DNA from: Aurantimonas manganoxydans SI85-9A1 | GTDB taxonomy: Bacteria; Pseudomonadota; Alphaproteobacteria; Rhizobiales; Rhizobiaceae | Length of the DNA stretch: 64,000 bases | NCBI RefSeq assembly: GCF_000153465.1 | Contig: NZ_CH672387.1 | Coordinates: forward strand, 2,023,903 to 2,087,902 | Direction of reading: 5' to 3' | Made by a program: the position numbers and the translations under genes | Notes under the pieces: generated by a model | Told to the model about the DNA's origin: nothing | Databases searched by the model: none | What the model saw: the letters and a program-made list of their open reading frames with translations, nothing else | Part shown: positions 45,191-56,073 of the stretch, piece after piece | Position numbering within the stretch: position 1 is the stretch's first letter | Layout: every line of letters begins with the position of its first letter

Positions 45191-45625
45191 ATGATCCGCT
45201 TGCCCCTTGCTTCCGCCCTCGTTGTTCTCGCCGGCCTGACGGCCGTGACCCAAGCATCCGCCAACGACGTGCGTTTCGACCAGTACGGCTGGTCGAACTC
45301 CGCCGGCGGATCTCAGCAAGGCTACCGCAACCGTATCCGCGTCCATCAGGACGGCCGATACAATCGCTCGGTCGGCGAGCAGCGCGGCTCGCACAATCTG
45401 TCGGTCATCGGTCAGGAGGGGCGCAGGCATTACGGCGCGACCTACCAGAACGGCAGCCGCAACTCCGCCGGCATCGGCCAGTTCGGCTCCGACCACACGA
45501 CAATCCTCTCCCAGGACGGCCACGGCAACATTGCAGCCGGTGTTCAGGTCGGACGCGGCTGCTCGGCCGACGTCGCGCAGGGTGGCAGCGGGAACGTTGC
45601 GGCCCTCGTCCAGGCCTGCGACTGA
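45191..45625 (+). CDS. Curlin-like amyloid subunit 1
   Basis: A 144-aa secreted protein (signal to about residue 24) with about six degenerate curlin repeats of the G-x2-N-x5-Q type (RYNRSVGEQRGSHNLSVIGQ, then HGNIAAGVQ). Unusually for curlins it has two Cys in the last repeats (GRGCSAD, VQACD). Likely a CsgB- or CsgA-type fibre subunit. Confidence 0.85.
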   Translation: MIRLPLASALVVLAGLTAVTQASANDVRFDQYGWSNSAGGSQQGYRNRIRVHQDGRYNRSVGEQRGSHNLSVIGQEGRRHYGATYQNGSRNSAGIGQFGSDHTTILSQDGHGNIAAGVQVGRGCSADVAQGGSGNVAALVQACD

Positions 45626-45684
45626 TCCCGCGCTGAGCGGCGCGTCCCACCCGTTACGTTCCCATTCCATTGATGAGGCCCGCC

Positions 45685-46071
45685 ATGCCATTGCTCCGCC
45701 CTCGCCACCGGCTCGCCGCGGCTCTGGTTCTCCTCGGCGCCACCACCGCCGCCTTTGCCGGCCCAGCGGTCACGCGATCGGCCGAGGCGCCAATCCGGTG
45801 CGAACTCGACGTCTCGCGCCGGGGCGGTTCGGTCGAACTGACCGCGCTCGCCCATGCCGCGAAGTCAGCGCGTGGTGAGTATGCGTTCCACGTCTCGGGG
45901 TGGGGAACCGACATCCGGCAAGGCGGGCCCTTTGCCATCGCTTCCGGCGGGACGGAACAACTCGGAATGGTCACGCTCAGCGCCGGCGGCTCCGGCTACG
46001 ACGCCGATCTGACCGTCGTCGTCGATGGCAAGACGATATCCTGTTCCGCCCAAGTCGGCGGCAGGATCTGA
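45685..46071 (+). CDS. csgH: CsgH-like curli assembly modulator
   Basis: A 128-aa secreted protein with a beta-sandwich pattern typical of alphaproteobacterial CsgH: RCELDVSRRGGSVELTA, GEYAFHVSG, DIRQGGPFAIASGG and a closing Cys (TISCSAQV) that pairs with the first. CsgH inhibits premature CsgA polymerisation in the periplasm. Start at ATG 45685 (GAGG six nt upstream); an ATG at 45673 is in frame. Confidence 0.85.
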   Translation: MPLLRPRHRLAAALVLLGATTAAFAGPAVTRSAEAPIRCELDVSRRGGSVELTALAHAAKSARGEYAFHVSGWGTDIRQGGPFAIASGGTEQLGMVTLSAGGSGYDADLTVVVDGKTISCSAQVGGRI

Positions 46072-46164
46072 CGAAGCGACAACACCCTGCTTTGCCGCGC
46101 CGGCCCGGCGGGGCCGTTTCCAAACAACGCATGTCCCGGAACAGACCGGGGAACGGAGATCTCC

Positions 46165-46578
46165 ATGACCTTCATTTCCGCGAACGCCATTGCGGCCGCA
46201 CTTGCCATTGCTGTGGTCACCCCGGCGACCTTCGCCACGCCCGCGGCCGCCGGCGGCCAGGTGTCGTGGACCTTCGCCCCGAATGACCGGCAGACGAGCG
46301 GGGCCGTTGAAGCGGGGCTGCGGATCTATTCGCTCTATAACGGCCTCAAGGACGGCTCGATCCGGCAGAAAGGCCAGGGCAACAACGCCGGCCTCGCCCA
46401 GCGCGGACGGGCCAATGTCGGTCTCGTCCAGCAGCGCGGGAATGGCCATTCTGGCACGCTGGAGCAGAACGGCGACGGCAACGCCTACGGTCTCTTCCAA
46501 TTCGGACGCGGGGCCCGGGATGCTATCGTCCAATCCGGCAACCGCAACAGCGGCGCGACCTTTACCTACGGTTGGTGA
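46165..46578 (+). CDS. Curlin-like amyloid subunit 2
   Basis: A 137-aa secreted protein (signal to about residue 29) with about five curlin repeats (QGNNAGLAQRGRANVGLVQ, NGHSGTLEQNGDGNAYGLFQ). No Cys in the mature part. With the first curlin and CsgH it makes a csgB-csgH-csgA-like trio; which subunit nucleates cannot be told. Confidence 0.85.
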   Translation: MTFISANAIAAALAIAVVTPATFATPAAAGGQVSWTFAPNDRQTSGAVEAGLRIYSLYNGLKDGSIRQKGQGNNAGLAQRGRANVGLVQQRGNGHSGTLEQNGDGNAYGLFQFGRGARDAIVQSGNRNSGATFTYGW

Positions 46579-46671
46579 CGGGAATCGCTAGCTTTCAGGC
46601 TCGATGCCCGCGGAGTTGGTCCATGCACTAGAATCCGGCGATTCCGATCCACATGCCGTGTCGGGATGGCT

Positions 46672-48007
46672 GGTTACCGATAGTGTCCCACCATGTGGTG
46701 TAGCTGACGGCGATGGCCGTGCGGTTCCGGCCAAGCCGGATTGATCAGCGTGCCACGGCTGGCAGGCTAACGAACGGATCATCGCTCAGGGGAGCGACGG
46801 ATTCCAGTGTCATGTACCTGGCCCGCTGAACCGCCCACTCATCATTTTGCTCGAGCAGCAGCGCGCCGACGAGGCGCTGGATGGCCTCATCGTTGGGAAA
46901 GATGCCGACGACGTCGGTGCGCCGCTTGATCTCGCCGTTCAGCCGCTCGATCGGATTCGTGCTGTGCAATTTGGCCCGATGCTCCCTAGGGAAGGTCATG
47001 TAGGCCAGCACGTCGGGCTCGGCCTCGTCGAGGATGGCAGCGAGCTTCGGCACCTTTGGCCGGATCTGGTCGGCGACGGAGCGCCATTGCTGGCTGGCGG
47101 CCTCTGGCGTCTCTTGGGCAAAGGCGGTGGCGATGAAGGCGGAGACGACACGACGGCCGCTCTTGCCAGCATGGGCCAGGACGTTGCGCATGAAGTGCAC
47201 GCGGCAGCGCTGCCATGTCGCCGTTAGCACCTTGGTGACCGCGGCTTTGATGCCCTCGTGAGCGTCGGACACGACGAGCTTCACGCCGCGAAGGCCGCGT
47301 CGGGTCAGCTTTCTCAGGAACTCGGTCCAGATCGGCTCGGCTTCCGAGGTGCCGATCTCCATGCCGAGAACCTCACGCCGGCCATCGGCGTTGACGCCGA
47401 CGGCGATGATCACGGCAACCGAGACGATGCGGCCGCCGCGGCGGACCTTGAGGTAGGTGGCGTCGATCCAGAGATAGGGCCAGTCGCCTTCGATCGGCCG
47501 CTCCAGAAAGGCTTTTACCTTGCCGTCGATCTCTTCACACAGCCTCGACACCTGGCTCTTGGAGATGCCGGTCATGCCCATCGCCTTGACCAGGTCGTCG
47601 ACCGAGCGCGTCGAGATGCCCTGGACATAGGCCTCTTGAATGACGGCCGTCAGGGCCTTCTCGGCCATGCGCCGCGGCTCCAGAAAGCCGGGAAAGTAGC
47701 TGCCCCTGCGCAGCTTTGGGATGCGCAACTCGACTGTGCCGGCTCTCGTCTGCCAGTCCCTGTCGCGGTAGCCATTGCGCTGGGCGAGGCGCTCGGCACT
47801 CTTCTCGCCATAGCCGGCGCCAGTCGCGGCACCGACCTCCAGTTCCATCAGCCGCTCGGCGGCAAAGCCGATCATCTCGCGCAGCAGATCGGCATCAGGG
47901 GTCTTCTCCAGAAGGCTGCGCAGGCCCATCATGTCATTGGTCATCAGGGGATCTCCGGTTGCAGTTAGGTCTCGCAACCCAAGCCTAACCGGAAACCGCT
48001 GGTGACC
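46672..48007. mobile_element. IS256-family element 2, ends tentative
   Basis: Surrounds the transposase at 46745-47944. Candidate ends GGTTACC at 46672 and its degenerate inverted partner GGTGACC ending at 48007 match at about 11 of 17 positions, the mismatches mostly transitions. No target duplication is visible, so the ends are uncertain and the element may be old or the flanks rearranged. Confidence 0.5.
46745..47944 (-). CDS. IS256-family transposase 2
   Basis: A 399-aa full-length mutator-type transposase with [42 protein letters not shown] and [17 protein letters not shown] (catalytic acidic residues in the first, second and last). Distinct subgroup from the transposase at 21221-22441. 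Start at ATG 47944; an open frame extends 11 codons further. Confidence 0.95.
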   Translation of the reverse strand: MTNDMMGLRSLLEKTPDADLLREMIGFAAERLMELEVGAATGAGYGEKSAERLAQRNGYRDRDWQTRAGTVELRIPKLRRGSYFPGFLEPRRMAEKALTAVIQEAYVQGISTRSVDDLVKAMGMTGISKSQVSRLCEEIDGKVKAFLERPIEGDWPYLWIDATYLKVRRGGRIVSVAVIIAVGVNADGRREVLGMEIGTSEAEPIWTEFLRKLTRRGLRGVKLVVSDAHEGIKAAVTKVLTATWQRCRVHFMRNVLAHAGKSGRRVVSAFIATAFAQETPEAASQQWRSVADQIRPKVPKLAAILDEAEPDVLAYMTFPREHRAKLHSTNPIERLNGEIKRRTDVVGIFPNDEAIQRLVGALLLEQNDEWAVQRARYMTLESVAPLSDDPFVSLPAVAR

Positions 48008-48703
48008 ACCGCGCCGCCAATCTCGTCCTACAGCGCGATGAAAGGCGCGGACGAGATTGGCGACGCTATCGCCGAGCTACACCACCTATGGGGACACGAC
48101 CTGGTTACCTTGTACCGGAATCGAAACAGGGCCGCTGCCGTGCTCGCCTCCGGTGAGATAGCCCAACTTTCGATGGTAGTCGCCATCGCCCGCATTTTGC
48201 AGCCGGACGATATCCCAAATACCTACGAGGTGGATCCGTGGCTTATCGCGCTGCAGGGGGCATCCGGCTCGCTTAGACGGCCTGACAGGGACTTCCTGGC
48301 TGCCTTCCTTTTGGCACGTGCGCTAGGTCAGGTATCCCGGTCTCAGGCCGAACTGCTCCGGTATTCCTACACCCAGTTTTACAAGGCCTTCGACGAGCAC
48401 CGCTTCTCCAGCGAGGCGGAGCGGCTGGCCAGATTGCGGCTCAACTGGGGCATTTGGTTTGACTGGGACAGCTGCTCGAGGCTGAAAGAAACTGTCACCA
48501 GAAGATTCATCGACAATGACCTTGATCCTGAGATTTTTGGGCATCTCACCGACGAGGACCGGCTCGCGGTTCCTCTTATCGACGAGGCTGCTTCCACCGG
48601 TCGAGGTCGCAAGTATCTTCGCGGAGTACGCAAGGCGCTGAACGGCACCGGCGGGAAGGGCATCAAGGCGCGGGCTGACTATATTGCAGAGAGGTTGAAG
48701 TGA
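48002..48703 (+). CDS. Orphan protein of unknown function, possibly 5'-truncated
   Basis: A 233-aa frame from a GTG that lies at the probable end of the insertion sequence; the first internal ATG is at 48038. The protein is hydrophilic and helical ([40 protein letters not shown]) with no recognised domain. The start coinciding with the element suggests the original N-terminus was lost. A 14-bp inverted repeat overlaps the start region. Confidence 0.55.
   Translation: MTTAPPISSYSAMKGADEIGDAIAELHHLWGHDLVTLYRNRNRAAAVLASGEIAQLSMVVAIARILQPDDIPNTYEVDPWLIALQGASGSLRRPDRDFLAAFLLARALGQVSRSQAELLRYSYTQFYKAFDEHRFSSEAERLARLRLNWGIWFDWDSCSRLKETVTRRFIDNDLDPEIFGHLTDEDRLAVPLIDEAASTGRGRKYLRGVRKALNGTGGKGIKARADYIAERLK
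48015..48062. repeat. 14-bp perfect inverted repeat
   Basis: CGCCAATCTCGTCC (48015-48028) and GGACGAGATTGGCG (48049-48062) pair perfectly around a 20-nt loop that holds the first internal ATG of the orphan gene. Confidence 0.7.
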
Positions 48704-49060
48704 GGATTGCAACGGGCGTTCGTTTTGCGAATACGGGCGGAAACGATGCCTCACCACGCCGGACGCAGTACCGACCCAGATCGCTGCCCTTCAAATCTGC
48801 CGATTTTGATCGCTCATATTCCGCTCGGCTGCAGATACCTCACTTCCAAGCCACCTACGCGGCCTCGGCTCCGTCTATCCTTCGCCGGACCATCGTATGA
48901 TGCGCGCCTGCGGCGGGGTCGCTCATACAGGCGGAGATAGTCCCCCCGAACGGCACAACGCTTTCCCTTATGCAAACGGAGCGGAGGTTATACCCCCGCT
49001 CCGCAGATCTTAGCGCCTCCTGCTACAACTCAGCGCTCAGAGACACACACGATCGGCATA
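48704..49060. other. Intergenic region after nrdJ
   Basis: About 357 bp between convergent genes. No supported gene; contains the probable nrdJ terminator hairpin at 48977-49003. Confidence 0.45.
48977..49003 (-). terminator. Hairpin downstream of nrdJ
   Basis: CGGAGCGG (48977-48984) pairs with CCGCTCCG (48996-49003), followed on the minus strand by TTTGCAT, 57 bp beyond the nrdJ stop. Confidence 0.6.
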
Positions 49061-52000
49061 CTAAGAACAGCCGCTTGTCGAACCGCAGGTGTCGCATTTC
49101 AGGCAAGTGCCGTTGCGGACCATCGAGTAGTTGCCGCATTCGGTGCAGCTGTCGCCGGTGTAGCCCTTCATCATGGCGATGGAGCGCCGTTCGGCGGTCG
49201 ACGGTGCCGCCGCCACATTGGCCGTGTCCTTCGCGCTCGCCTCATAGGCCAGCGGCTGATCGAACAGGCCCTGGGCCGGCGTCGTGTCCGACGTCGGGGC
49301 CGGATCGGCAAGCGGCGCCTGCTCGTAGTCGCGCTTGAAGGCGGTTGCCGGCGTGCCGAGCGCCGTCGGCGACAAAGCCGTCGCCGTAGCAGTCGCCGTT
49401 GCCGGACGACCAGTGACGCGGGCAGGGGATCCGCCGGCGGTGTTGGCCGCCGTCCGCGCGGCCGTCGTCACCGGCTTGGTGCCGGCCGGGGCGTTCGCCG
49501 CGTTGCCCTGGGGCTCGGCCGACGAGATCAGCCGGAACTTCGACGTCTGCCCGCGGACCATGCCGTGGGAGACCGGCAGCGGCTGCGGCTTGTCGCCCTC
49601 GACACCGCGACCGAGGGTCGAGGCGCCGAAATCCTCCGGCTGGACATGGGCGAGATCATGCCGGTCCAGATAGGAGACCGCCAGCTCGCGGAAGACGTAG
49701 TCGAGGATCGACGTGGCGTTCTTGATCGCCTCGTTGCCCTGGACCATCCCCGCCGGCTCGAAGCGGGTGAAGGTGAAGGCCTCGACATATTCGTCCAGCG
49801 GCACGCCGAACTGCAGGCCCAGCGAGATGGCAATGGCGAAATTGTTCATCATCGCCCGGAAGGCCGCGCCCTCCTTGTGCATGTCGATGAAGATCTCGCC
49901 GATGCGGCCGTCATCGAACTCGCCGGTGCGCAGATACACCTTGTGGCCGCCGACAATGGCCTTCTGGGTGTAGCCCTTGCGCCGGTTCGGCAGCTTCTCG
50001 CGGTCACGGACCACCTTCTCGACGATGCGCTCGACGATCCGCTCGGCGACTTCCGCGGCCTGGGCCGGCTTGGTCGCGGAGGCCAGCGCCGCGGTCGCCA
50101 TCTCGACGGCGTCCTCGTCCTCCTCGTCCTCGTCGGCGATCAGCGAGGCGTTGAGCGGCTGCGACAGCTTGGAGCCGTCGCGGTAGAGGGCGTTGGCCTT
50201 CAGGGCCAGCTTCCACGACAGCATGTAGGCCGCGTTGCAATCCTCGACCGTCGCCTCGTTCGGCATGTTGATGGTCTTGGAGATGGCGCCCGAGATGAAG
50301 GGCTGCGCCGCCGCCATCATGCGGATGTGGGATTCCACCGACAGGTAGCGCTTGCCGATGCGCCCGCAGGGGGTCGCGCAGTCGAACACTGCCAGGTGCT
50401 CGGGCTTGAGGTGCGGCGCGCCCTCGAGCGTCATGGCGCCGCAGACATGGACGTTGGCCGCGTCGATGTCCTTCCTGGAGAAGCCGAGGAACGGCAGGAG
50501 CTCGAAGGCGAAGTCGGCGAGCTGCTCGTCGGAAACGCCCAGCGTCTCCTTCATGAACGCCTCGCCGAGGGTCCATTTGTTGAAGACGAACTTGATGTCG
50601 AAGGCCGAGCCGAGCGCGGCGTTGAGCGCGGCAATGTGCTCGTCGGTGAAGCCCTTCGCCTTGAGCGAGCCCGGATTGATCGCCGGTGCCTGGTTCAGAT
50701 TGCCGTGGCCGACCGCATAGGCCTCCATCTCGGCGATCTGGGCTTCGGTGTAGCCGAGCGAGCGCAGGGCCTCCGGCGCGGCGCGGTTGATGATCTTGAA
50801 GTAGCCGCCGCCGGCGAGCTTCTTGAACTTCACCAGCGCGAAGTCGGGCTCGATGCCGGTGGTGTCGCAATCCATGACGAGGCCGATCGTGCCGGTGGGC
50901 GCGATCACCGAGACCTGGGCGTTGCGGTAGCCGTTCTTCTTGCCGAGTTCGACGGCATCGGTCCAGGCGGTCTTGGCCCGGGCGGAGAGGCGCTTGTCGG
51001 GCAGCGAGGCATGATCGAGCGGGACCGGGTCGACCGACAGGCCCTCATAGCCATTGGCGATGCCATGGGCGGCGCGGCCATGATTGCGCATGACGCGCAG
51101 CATGTGCTCGGAATTGCGCTCGTAGTCCGGGAAGGCGCCCAGATGCCCGGCCATCTCGGCCGAGGTCTTGTAGGCGACGCCGGTCATCAGCGCCGCGATG
51201 GCACCGCAGATCGCCCGACCCTCGTCCGAATCATAGGGGATGCCGGCGGTCATCAGCAGGCCGCCGATATTGGCGAAGCCGAGGCCCAGCGTGCGGTAGT
51301 CGTAGGACAGCCGCGCGATCTCCTTGGACGGGAACTGCGCCATCATCACCGAGATTTCGAGGACGACGGTCCACAGGCGGGTGGCATGCTCGAAGGCGTC
51401 GGTGTCGAAGCGCTTGATGCCCTCCGGGCCGTCGAGGCCTTCCTCGCGGAACTGGATGAGGTTCAGCGACGCCAGATTACAGGCCGTGTCATCGAGGAAC
51501 ATGTATTCCGAGCACGGATTGGAGGCGCGGATCGGGCCGGCCGCCGGGCAGGTGTGCCAGTCGTTCATGGTGGTGTTGTAGTGCAGGCCGGGATCGGCCG
51601 AGGCCCAGGCGGCATAGCCGATCTGGTCCCACAGCTCGCGCGCCTTCAGGGTCTTGGCGACCTTGCCGTCGGTGCGACGGATCAGGTCCCAGGTGCCGTC
51701 CTCCTCGACCGCGCGCAGGAAGTCGTCCTTCAGCGAGACCGAATTGTTGGAGTTCTGGCCGGAGACGGTGAGATAGGCTTCGGAATCCCAGTCGGTGTCG
51801 TAGACCGGGAATTCGATGTCGGTGTAGCCCTGCCGCGCGAACTGGATGACGCGCTTGACGTAGTTCTCCGGAACCTGGGCGCGCTTGGCGTCCTTGACCG
51901 CGCGCTTGAGCGCCGGGTTCTTCATCGGCTCGAAGCAGTCGCCGTCCGGGCCCTCGCAGTTCACGCAGGCCGACAGGATCGCCTTGAGGTGCTTGGACAC

Positions 52001-52945
52001 GGTCTTGGAACCGGTGACGAGCGCGGCGACCTTCTCTTCCTCGCGGACCTTCCACGAGATGTAGTTCTCGATATCGGGATGGTCGATGTCCACGACGACC
52101 ATCTTGGCGGCGCGGCGGGTGGTGCCGCCCGACTTGATGGCGCCCGCGGCGCGGTCGCCGATCTTCAGGAAGCTCATCAGGCCCGACGACTTGCCGCCGC
52201 CGGCCAGGGTTTCGCCTTCGCCGCGCAGATAGGAGAAGTTGGAGCCGGTACCGGAGCCGTATTTGAACAGGCGCGCCTCGCGGACCCACAGATCCATGAT
52301 GCCGCCGTCATTGACCAGATCGTCGGCGACGGACTGGATGAAGCAGGCATGCGGCTGCGGATGCTCGTAGGACGAGGTCGAGCGGGTCAGTTCGCCGGTG
52401 CGATAGTCGACGTAATAATGGCCCTGGCCGGGACCGTCGATACCGTAGGCCCAGTGCAGGCCGGTGTTGAACCACTGCGGCGAGTTCGGCGCGACCTTCT
52501 GGGTGGCGAGCATGTAGGCGAGTTCGTCCTTGAAGGCGGCGGCATCCTCTTCCGACGCGAAATAGCCGCCCTTCCAGCCCCAGTAGGTCCAGGTGCCGGC
52601 GAGCCGGTCGAAGACCTGCCGCGCGTCCATCTCCGAGCCGGTGCGCTCGGCCTCGGGCAGCTTGGCCAGCGCTTCCTCGTCGGCGACCGAGCGCCAGAGG
52701 AAGGAGGGAACGTCGTTCTCCTCGACCTTCTTCAGCGCCTTCGGCACGCCCGCCTTGCGGAAATATTTCTGCGCCAGGATGTCGCTGGCGACTTGGCTGA
52801 ACTGGGCCGGCACGTCGATGCCGGCGAGGCGGAAGACCACCGAACCGTCGGGGTTCTTGATCTCGCTCGTCGCCTTGCGGAACTCGACCGAATGGTAGGC
52901 GCTCTCGCCAGCCTTCGTGTACCGGCGTTCGATCTTCATGCCCAT
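49061..52945 (-). CDS. nrdJ: B12-dependent ribonucleotide reductase
   Basis: A 1294-aa class II reductase that makes deoxyribonucleotides using adenosylcobalamin, so it works with or without oxygen. The active-site block NPCSEYMF is near residue 478; [11 protein letters not shown] and the C-terminal zinc-type tail ([18 protein letters not shown] then CDTCG) are typical of the long alphaproteobacterial form. The start at 52945 follows GAGGA; an ATG two codons in is possible. Preceded by a candidate NrdR box. Confidence 0.96.
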   Translation of the reverse strand: MGMKIERRYTKAGESAYHSVEFRKATSEIKNPDGSVVFRLAGIDVPAQFSQVASDILAQKYFRKAGVPKALKKVEENDVPSFLWRSVADEEALAKLPEAERTGSEMDARQVFDRLAGTWTYWGWKGGYFASEEDAAAFKDELAYMLATQKVAPNSPQWFNTGLHWAYGIDGPGQGHYYVDYRTGELTRSTSSYEHPQPHACFIQSVADDLVNDGGIMDLWVREARLFKYGSGTGSNFSYLRGEGETLAGGGKSSGLMSFLKIGDRAAGAIKSGGTTRRAAKMVVVDIDHPDIENYISWKVREEEKVAALVTGSKTVSKHLKAILSACVNCEGPDGDCFEPMKNPALKRAVKDAKRAQVPENYVKRVIQFARQGYTDIEFPVYDTDWDSEAYLTVSGQNSNNSVSLKDDFLRAVEEDGTWDLIRRTDGKVAKTLKARELWDQIGYAAWASADPGLHYNTTMNDWHTCPAAGPIRASNPCSEYMFLDDTACNLASLNLIQFREEGLDGPEGIKRFDTDAFEHATRLWTVVLEISVMMAQFPSKEIARLSYDYRTLGLGFANIGGLLMTAGIPYDSDEGRAICGAIAALMTGVAYKTSAEMAGHLGAFPDYERNSEHMLRVMRNHGRAAHGIANGYEGLSVDPVPLDHASLPDKRLSARAKTAWTDAVELGKKNGYRNAQVSVIAPTGTIGLVMDCDTTGIEPDFALVKFKKLAGGGYFKIINRAAPEALRSLGYTEAQIAEMEAYAVGHGNLNQAPAINPGSLKAKGFTDEHIAALNAALGSAFDIKFVFNKWTLGEAFMKETLGVSDEQLADFAFELLPFLGFSRKDIDAANVHVCGAMTLEGAPHLKPEHLAVFDCATPCGRIGKRYLSVESHIRMMAAAQPFISGAISKTINMPNEATVEDCNAAYMLSWKLALKANALYRDGSKLSQPLNASLIADEDEEDEDAVEMATAALASATKPAQAAEVAERIVERIVEKVVRDREKLPNRRKGYTQKAIVGGHKVYLRTGEFDDGRIGEIFIDMHKEGAAFRAMMNNFAIAISLGLQFGVPLDEYVEAFTFTRFEPAGMVQGNEAIKNATSILDYVFRELAVSYLDRHDLAHVQPEDFGASTLGRGVEGDKPQPLPVSHGMVRGQTSKFRLISSAEPQGNAANAPAGTKPVTTAARTAANTAGGSPARVTGRPATATATATALSPTALGTPATAFKRDYEQAPLADPAPTSDTTPAQGLFDQPLAYEASAKDTANVAAAPSTAERRSIAMMKGYTGDSCTECGNYSMVRNGTCLKCDTCGSTSGCS

Positions 52946-53555
52946 GACGGTCCTCGTCTATTCCGTGTTTGCCGCAACGAATCGCGCCAGCGGGCGAGGG
53001 AAACCCCTTCGCGCGGCGCGTTGTCCTCGAAAATCGCCGCCGGGCGCATGTGGTATGGGCCCCGGCTGGCGACACTAGATATAGTATATTCGGGGTGGTT
53101 AAGCGACTCTGAATCGGGCGTTCGCGACCGGAGGCGGCAGCTTATCCACCTATTCCCGACGGGCCTGTGGACAGCGGTTAACGCCTTGGTGCCACGCGGT
53201 CGGCTTTGCCTACCGGGCCGGCGTTCCAGCCCACGCCGGATCGCCGTCGGGCGGGCCCGCAGCTTCGCCGCCAACCTCGCAGGGGGAGGCTGGCGAGCGC
53301 AAGTGTGGACAGCGGTTGAAAGCGGGGACAAGTCCGCGAAGGCGCCGGAGCCCGGCTGTTTCGTCGGACGCTTGATGTCGCACCGGTGCGGTCGGGCAAC
53401 GGTGCGAAGGCGGGCGGAGGAAGCCCGCACCAGATTTGCCGTTCGGCCGGCCGAATCGGTGCCTGGCTATGAAGATCGGCGCCGGGACGGGTCTCGCCTT
53501 TCAGCCGGACAGCGACACGGACCGGCGAGGGGACTCTACAACCGGGTGGTGGATG
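52946..53555. other. Long nrdJ upstream region
   Basis: About 610 bp without a convincing gene. Contains the candidate NrdR box and two copies of GTGGACAGCGGTT about 135 bp apart (near 53168 and 53303). A cobalamin riboswitch was looked for and not recognised. Confidence 0.5.
53072..53087. promoter_or_regulatory. Candidate NrdR box
   Basis: ACACTAGATATAGTAT matches the NrdR consensus ACACWATATATWGTGT at most positions. It lies 126 bp upstream of nrdJ in an otherwise GC-rich region. A second, tandem box that usually accompanies it was not found. Confidence 0.6.
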
Positions 53556-54053
53556 TCAGCCAAGGGTGCTCTTGCTGATCGGCGCCTGGAAGGTGAGGCC
53601 AAGATCCCACGGGAAGAAGATCCAGGTGTCCTGCGACACTTCGGTGATGAAGGTGTCGACCAGCGGCCGGCCCTTGGGCTTGGCGTAGACCGTGGCAAAA
53701 TGCGCCTTGGGCAGCATGGTGCGCACAAGACCGGCGGTCTTGCCGGTATCGGTCAGGTCGTCGACAATCAGGATGCCGTCGCCCTCGTCCTTCAGGAGTT
53801 CCGGCGAGATCTCCTTGAGGACCCTGAGCTCTCCCTGCTCGCTGTACTCGTGGTAGGACGCGATGCAGACCGTCTCGATCAGGCGCGTGCCGATCTCGCG
53901 GGCGATGATGGCCGCCGGCACGAGGCCGCCACGGGTGATGCAGACGATGGCGCGCCAGTCGTCGCGCTGGCTCGCCAGCCGCCAGGCCAGTGCCCGTGCG
54001 TCGCGGTGAAACTGGTCCCAGGAGACGGGGAAGGATTTCTCGACCGTGGACAT
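53556..54053 (-). CDS. gpt: Xanthine phosphoribosyltransferase
   Basis: A 165-aa purine salvage enzyme converting xanthine/guanine with PRPP to nucleotides. PRPP motif [13 protein letters not shown] near residue 95; [16 protein letters not shown] near 38; base-binding end WIFFPWDLG. Upstream of it, cinA-like gene in the same direction about 200 bp away. Confidence 0.94.
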   Translation of the reverse strand: MSTVEKSFPVSWDQFHRDARALAWRLASQRDDWRAIVCITRGGLVPAAIIAREIGTRLIETVCIASYHEYSEQGELRVLKEISPELLKDEGDGILIVDDLTDTGKTAGLVRTMLPKAHFATVYAKPKGRPLVDTFITEVSQDTWIFFPWDLGLTFQAPISKSTLG

Positions 54054-54249
54054 GACGCGCTTCCGGGCTGCTGGAGGGAGCGGATGCGATAGATCGAATC
54101 ATCCCGCCGATGCAAGCCGCGTGGCCCACAGACGCGGCACGGATGCCGGTTTCCACGCATAAAATCGCCGAGGGCCGCAGCACTGCGGCAAAACGGACAC
54201 GTTGCCGACGTCGGATCGGAAGGAGATCGCTGGTCCGGCGGGCTCGGGC

Positions 54250-55005
54250 TTACCCCTTGGACCGCGCCCGGCCGAGATCCTCGAGCATCGCCGTCACGGC
54301 GGCTGCGGCGCTCTTCAGCGCCGCATCGTCACGCGAGCGCACGACGATCTCGGTGGAATAGCGGTCCCCGTCGAATTTCGGATAGGAGCCGATCGTCACG
54401 GCCGGATGGGCCTTCGACAAGGCACGCAGCGGGTCGCCGATGTCGCCTTCGCCGAACGGGCAAGGGATGGCGAGGCTGGCGATGGCCCGGCCGGCCGGCA
54501 GCGTCGACAGGACATTGCCCAGCATGGCCTGGAAGATTTGCGGGACGCCGGCCATGACGAAGACATTGTCGACGCGAAAGCCCGGGGCCTTCGACACCGG
54601 ATTGTCGATGAGCGTCGCGCCCTCCGGCGTGCGGGTCATGCGGCGGCGCGCGTCGGTGAACTCGAGGCCACGGCCGGCATAATAGTCCGCCAGGAGTTCG
54701 ACCGCCTCGGGATGCTCGCCGATGGGCAGCCCGAAGGCGGCGGCGACCGCATCGGCGGTCAGGTCGTCATGGGTGGGGCCGATCCCGCCCGAGGTGAAGA
54801 CGTAGTCGTAGCTGCGCCTGAGCGTGTTGAGCGTGTCCGCGATGAAATGCGGCTCGTCGCCGATGATGCGGACTTCCTTGAGATCGATGCCGGCGAGTGT
54901 CAGGAATTCCGCCAGATGGCCGATATTCTTGTCCTTGGTGCGCCCGGACAGGAGCTCGTCGCCGATGGCGAGCATCGCGGCGGTCGCGGCGGGTTGGGCA
55001 CTCAT
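54250..55005 (-). CDS. CinA N-terminal/MoaB-fold protein
   Basis: A 251-aa protein with the molybdopterin-binding fold (AAMLAIGDELLSGRTKDKNI and the motif SGGIGPTHDDLTADA). It corresponds to the N-terminal (COW/MoCF) half of CinA without the C-terminal NMN deamidase domain, so a pyrophosphatase-like role is more likely than deamidation. Start at 55005. Confidence 0.85.
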   Translation of the reverse strand: MSAQPAATAAMLAIGDELLSGRTKDKNIGHLAEFLTLAGIDLKEVRIIGDEPHFIADTLNTLRRSYDYVFTSGGIGPTHDDLTADAVAAAFGLPIGEHPEAVELLADYYAGRGLEFTDARRRMTRTPEGATLIDNPVSKAPGFRVDNVFVMAGVPQIFQAMLGNVLSTLPAGRAIASLAIPCPFGEGDIGDPLRALSKAHPAVTIGSYPKFDGDRYSTEIVVRSRDDAALKSAAAAVTAMLEDLGRARSKG

Positions 55006-55298
55006 GGCGAAGCTCCGGCACTGCGCTGGGACCACGGCACGGACTGCGTCCGCGACCCTCCACAGCTCGATCGATCCCCAGCGGCCCCCGTTCCGGACGG
55101 CGCTGCAGCACCGTTAATGAGGGCGTTCGGCCCCGCGAGGCAAGGCCCGGCGCGAAATGGCAACTCGCCGCATCTCAACTGCGGGGTGACAGTGCGTCGC
55201 AACATTACCCCCTCTCGGATGCCGGCAAGCCGACTAGGTAGGTCCAGAGCCCATGCGGCCTCCAGACGTCACGACATTTTCTGAAAGGAAGCGAACCG

Positions 55299-55898
55299 AT
55301 GGCGAAAGTCCTCGTACTCTACTACTCCAGCTACGGACATATCGAGGCAATGGCACAGGCCGTGGCCGAGGGCGCGACCAGCGCCGGCGCCACGGTTGAA
55401 ATCAAGCGCGTCCCCGAGACGGCCCCGCAGGACGTGGTCGCGGCGGCGCACTTCAAGACGGATTACGCCCATCCGGAATGCGACCCGATGGACCTGCCCA
55501 ACTACGACGCCATCATCGTCGGCGTGCCGACTCGCTTCGGCAACATGGCCTCGCAGATGCAGGCGTTCTGGGATCGCACCGGCCCGCTGTGGGCGAAGGG
55601 CGCTCTTGTCGGCAAGGTCGGCGGTGCCTTCACCTCGTCCGCGTCCCAGCATGGCGGCAACGAGACGACGCTGATCTCGGTGATCAAGACGCTGCTGCAT
55701 CACGGCCTGATGGCCGTCGGTCTGCCCTACGCCTTCGCCGGTCAGATGAATATGGACGAGATCGTCGGCGGCACGCCCTATGGCGCATCGACCATGGCCA
55801 AGGGTGACGGTTCGCGCATGCCGAGCCAGATCGAACTCGACGGCGCCCGTTTCCAGGGACGGCACATTGCCGAGATCGCCGCGAAAGTCGCGGCCTGA
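55299..55898 (+). CDS. wrbA: NAD(P)H:quinone oxidoreductase WrbA
   Basis: A 199-aa flavodoxin-fold enzyme that reduces quinones by two electrons using FMN. FMN-phosphate loop [12 protein letters not shown] at residues about 7-18; [21 protein letters not shown] and [14 protein letters not shown] are classic WrbA motifs. GAAAGGAAG precedes the ATG. Confidence 0.96.
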   Translation: MAKVLVLYYSSYGHIEAMAQAVAEGATSAGATVEIKRVPETAPQDVVAAAHFKTDYAHPECDPMDLPNYDAIIVGVPTRFGNMASQMQAFWDRTGPLWAKGALVGKVGGAFTSSASQHGGNETTLISVIKTLLHHGLMAVGLPYAFAGQMNMDEIVGGTPYGASTMAKGDGSRMPSQIELDGARFQGRHIAEIAAKVAA

Positions 55899-56073
55899 AC
55901 CAGGTTAGAATTCTCGGGAAGGCAAGGGACACGAGATGTCCCTTGAGGGTGGTCGTCCGATATGGCTCGGGCGACCATTACGCCGATAGACGGCGCAAAG
56001 ACTTGATGCCGGTCGACTGCATCAGGCATGCGGCCTGCAGGATCGCAGGATACAGTGCCGAAACGCGATCGTC

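Noticed and set aside
53140-53320. Possible replication origin near TTATCCACC and two GTGGACAGCGGTT copies
   Set aside because: Only one imperfect DnaA-box-like sequence, no AT-rich unwinding region and no dnaA, parAB or repABC neighbours.
52946-53555. Cobalamin riboswitch ahead of nrdJ
   Set aside because: I looked for a B12-box-like core and the surrounding helices on the minus strand and found no convincing match.
49565-53578. A 1337-codon open frame on the plus strand opposite nrdJ
   Set aside because: It is the exact antisense shadow of a well-supported conserved gene; high GC removes stops. Its translation has no recognisable domain and is Gly/Ala/Arg/Asp-rich.
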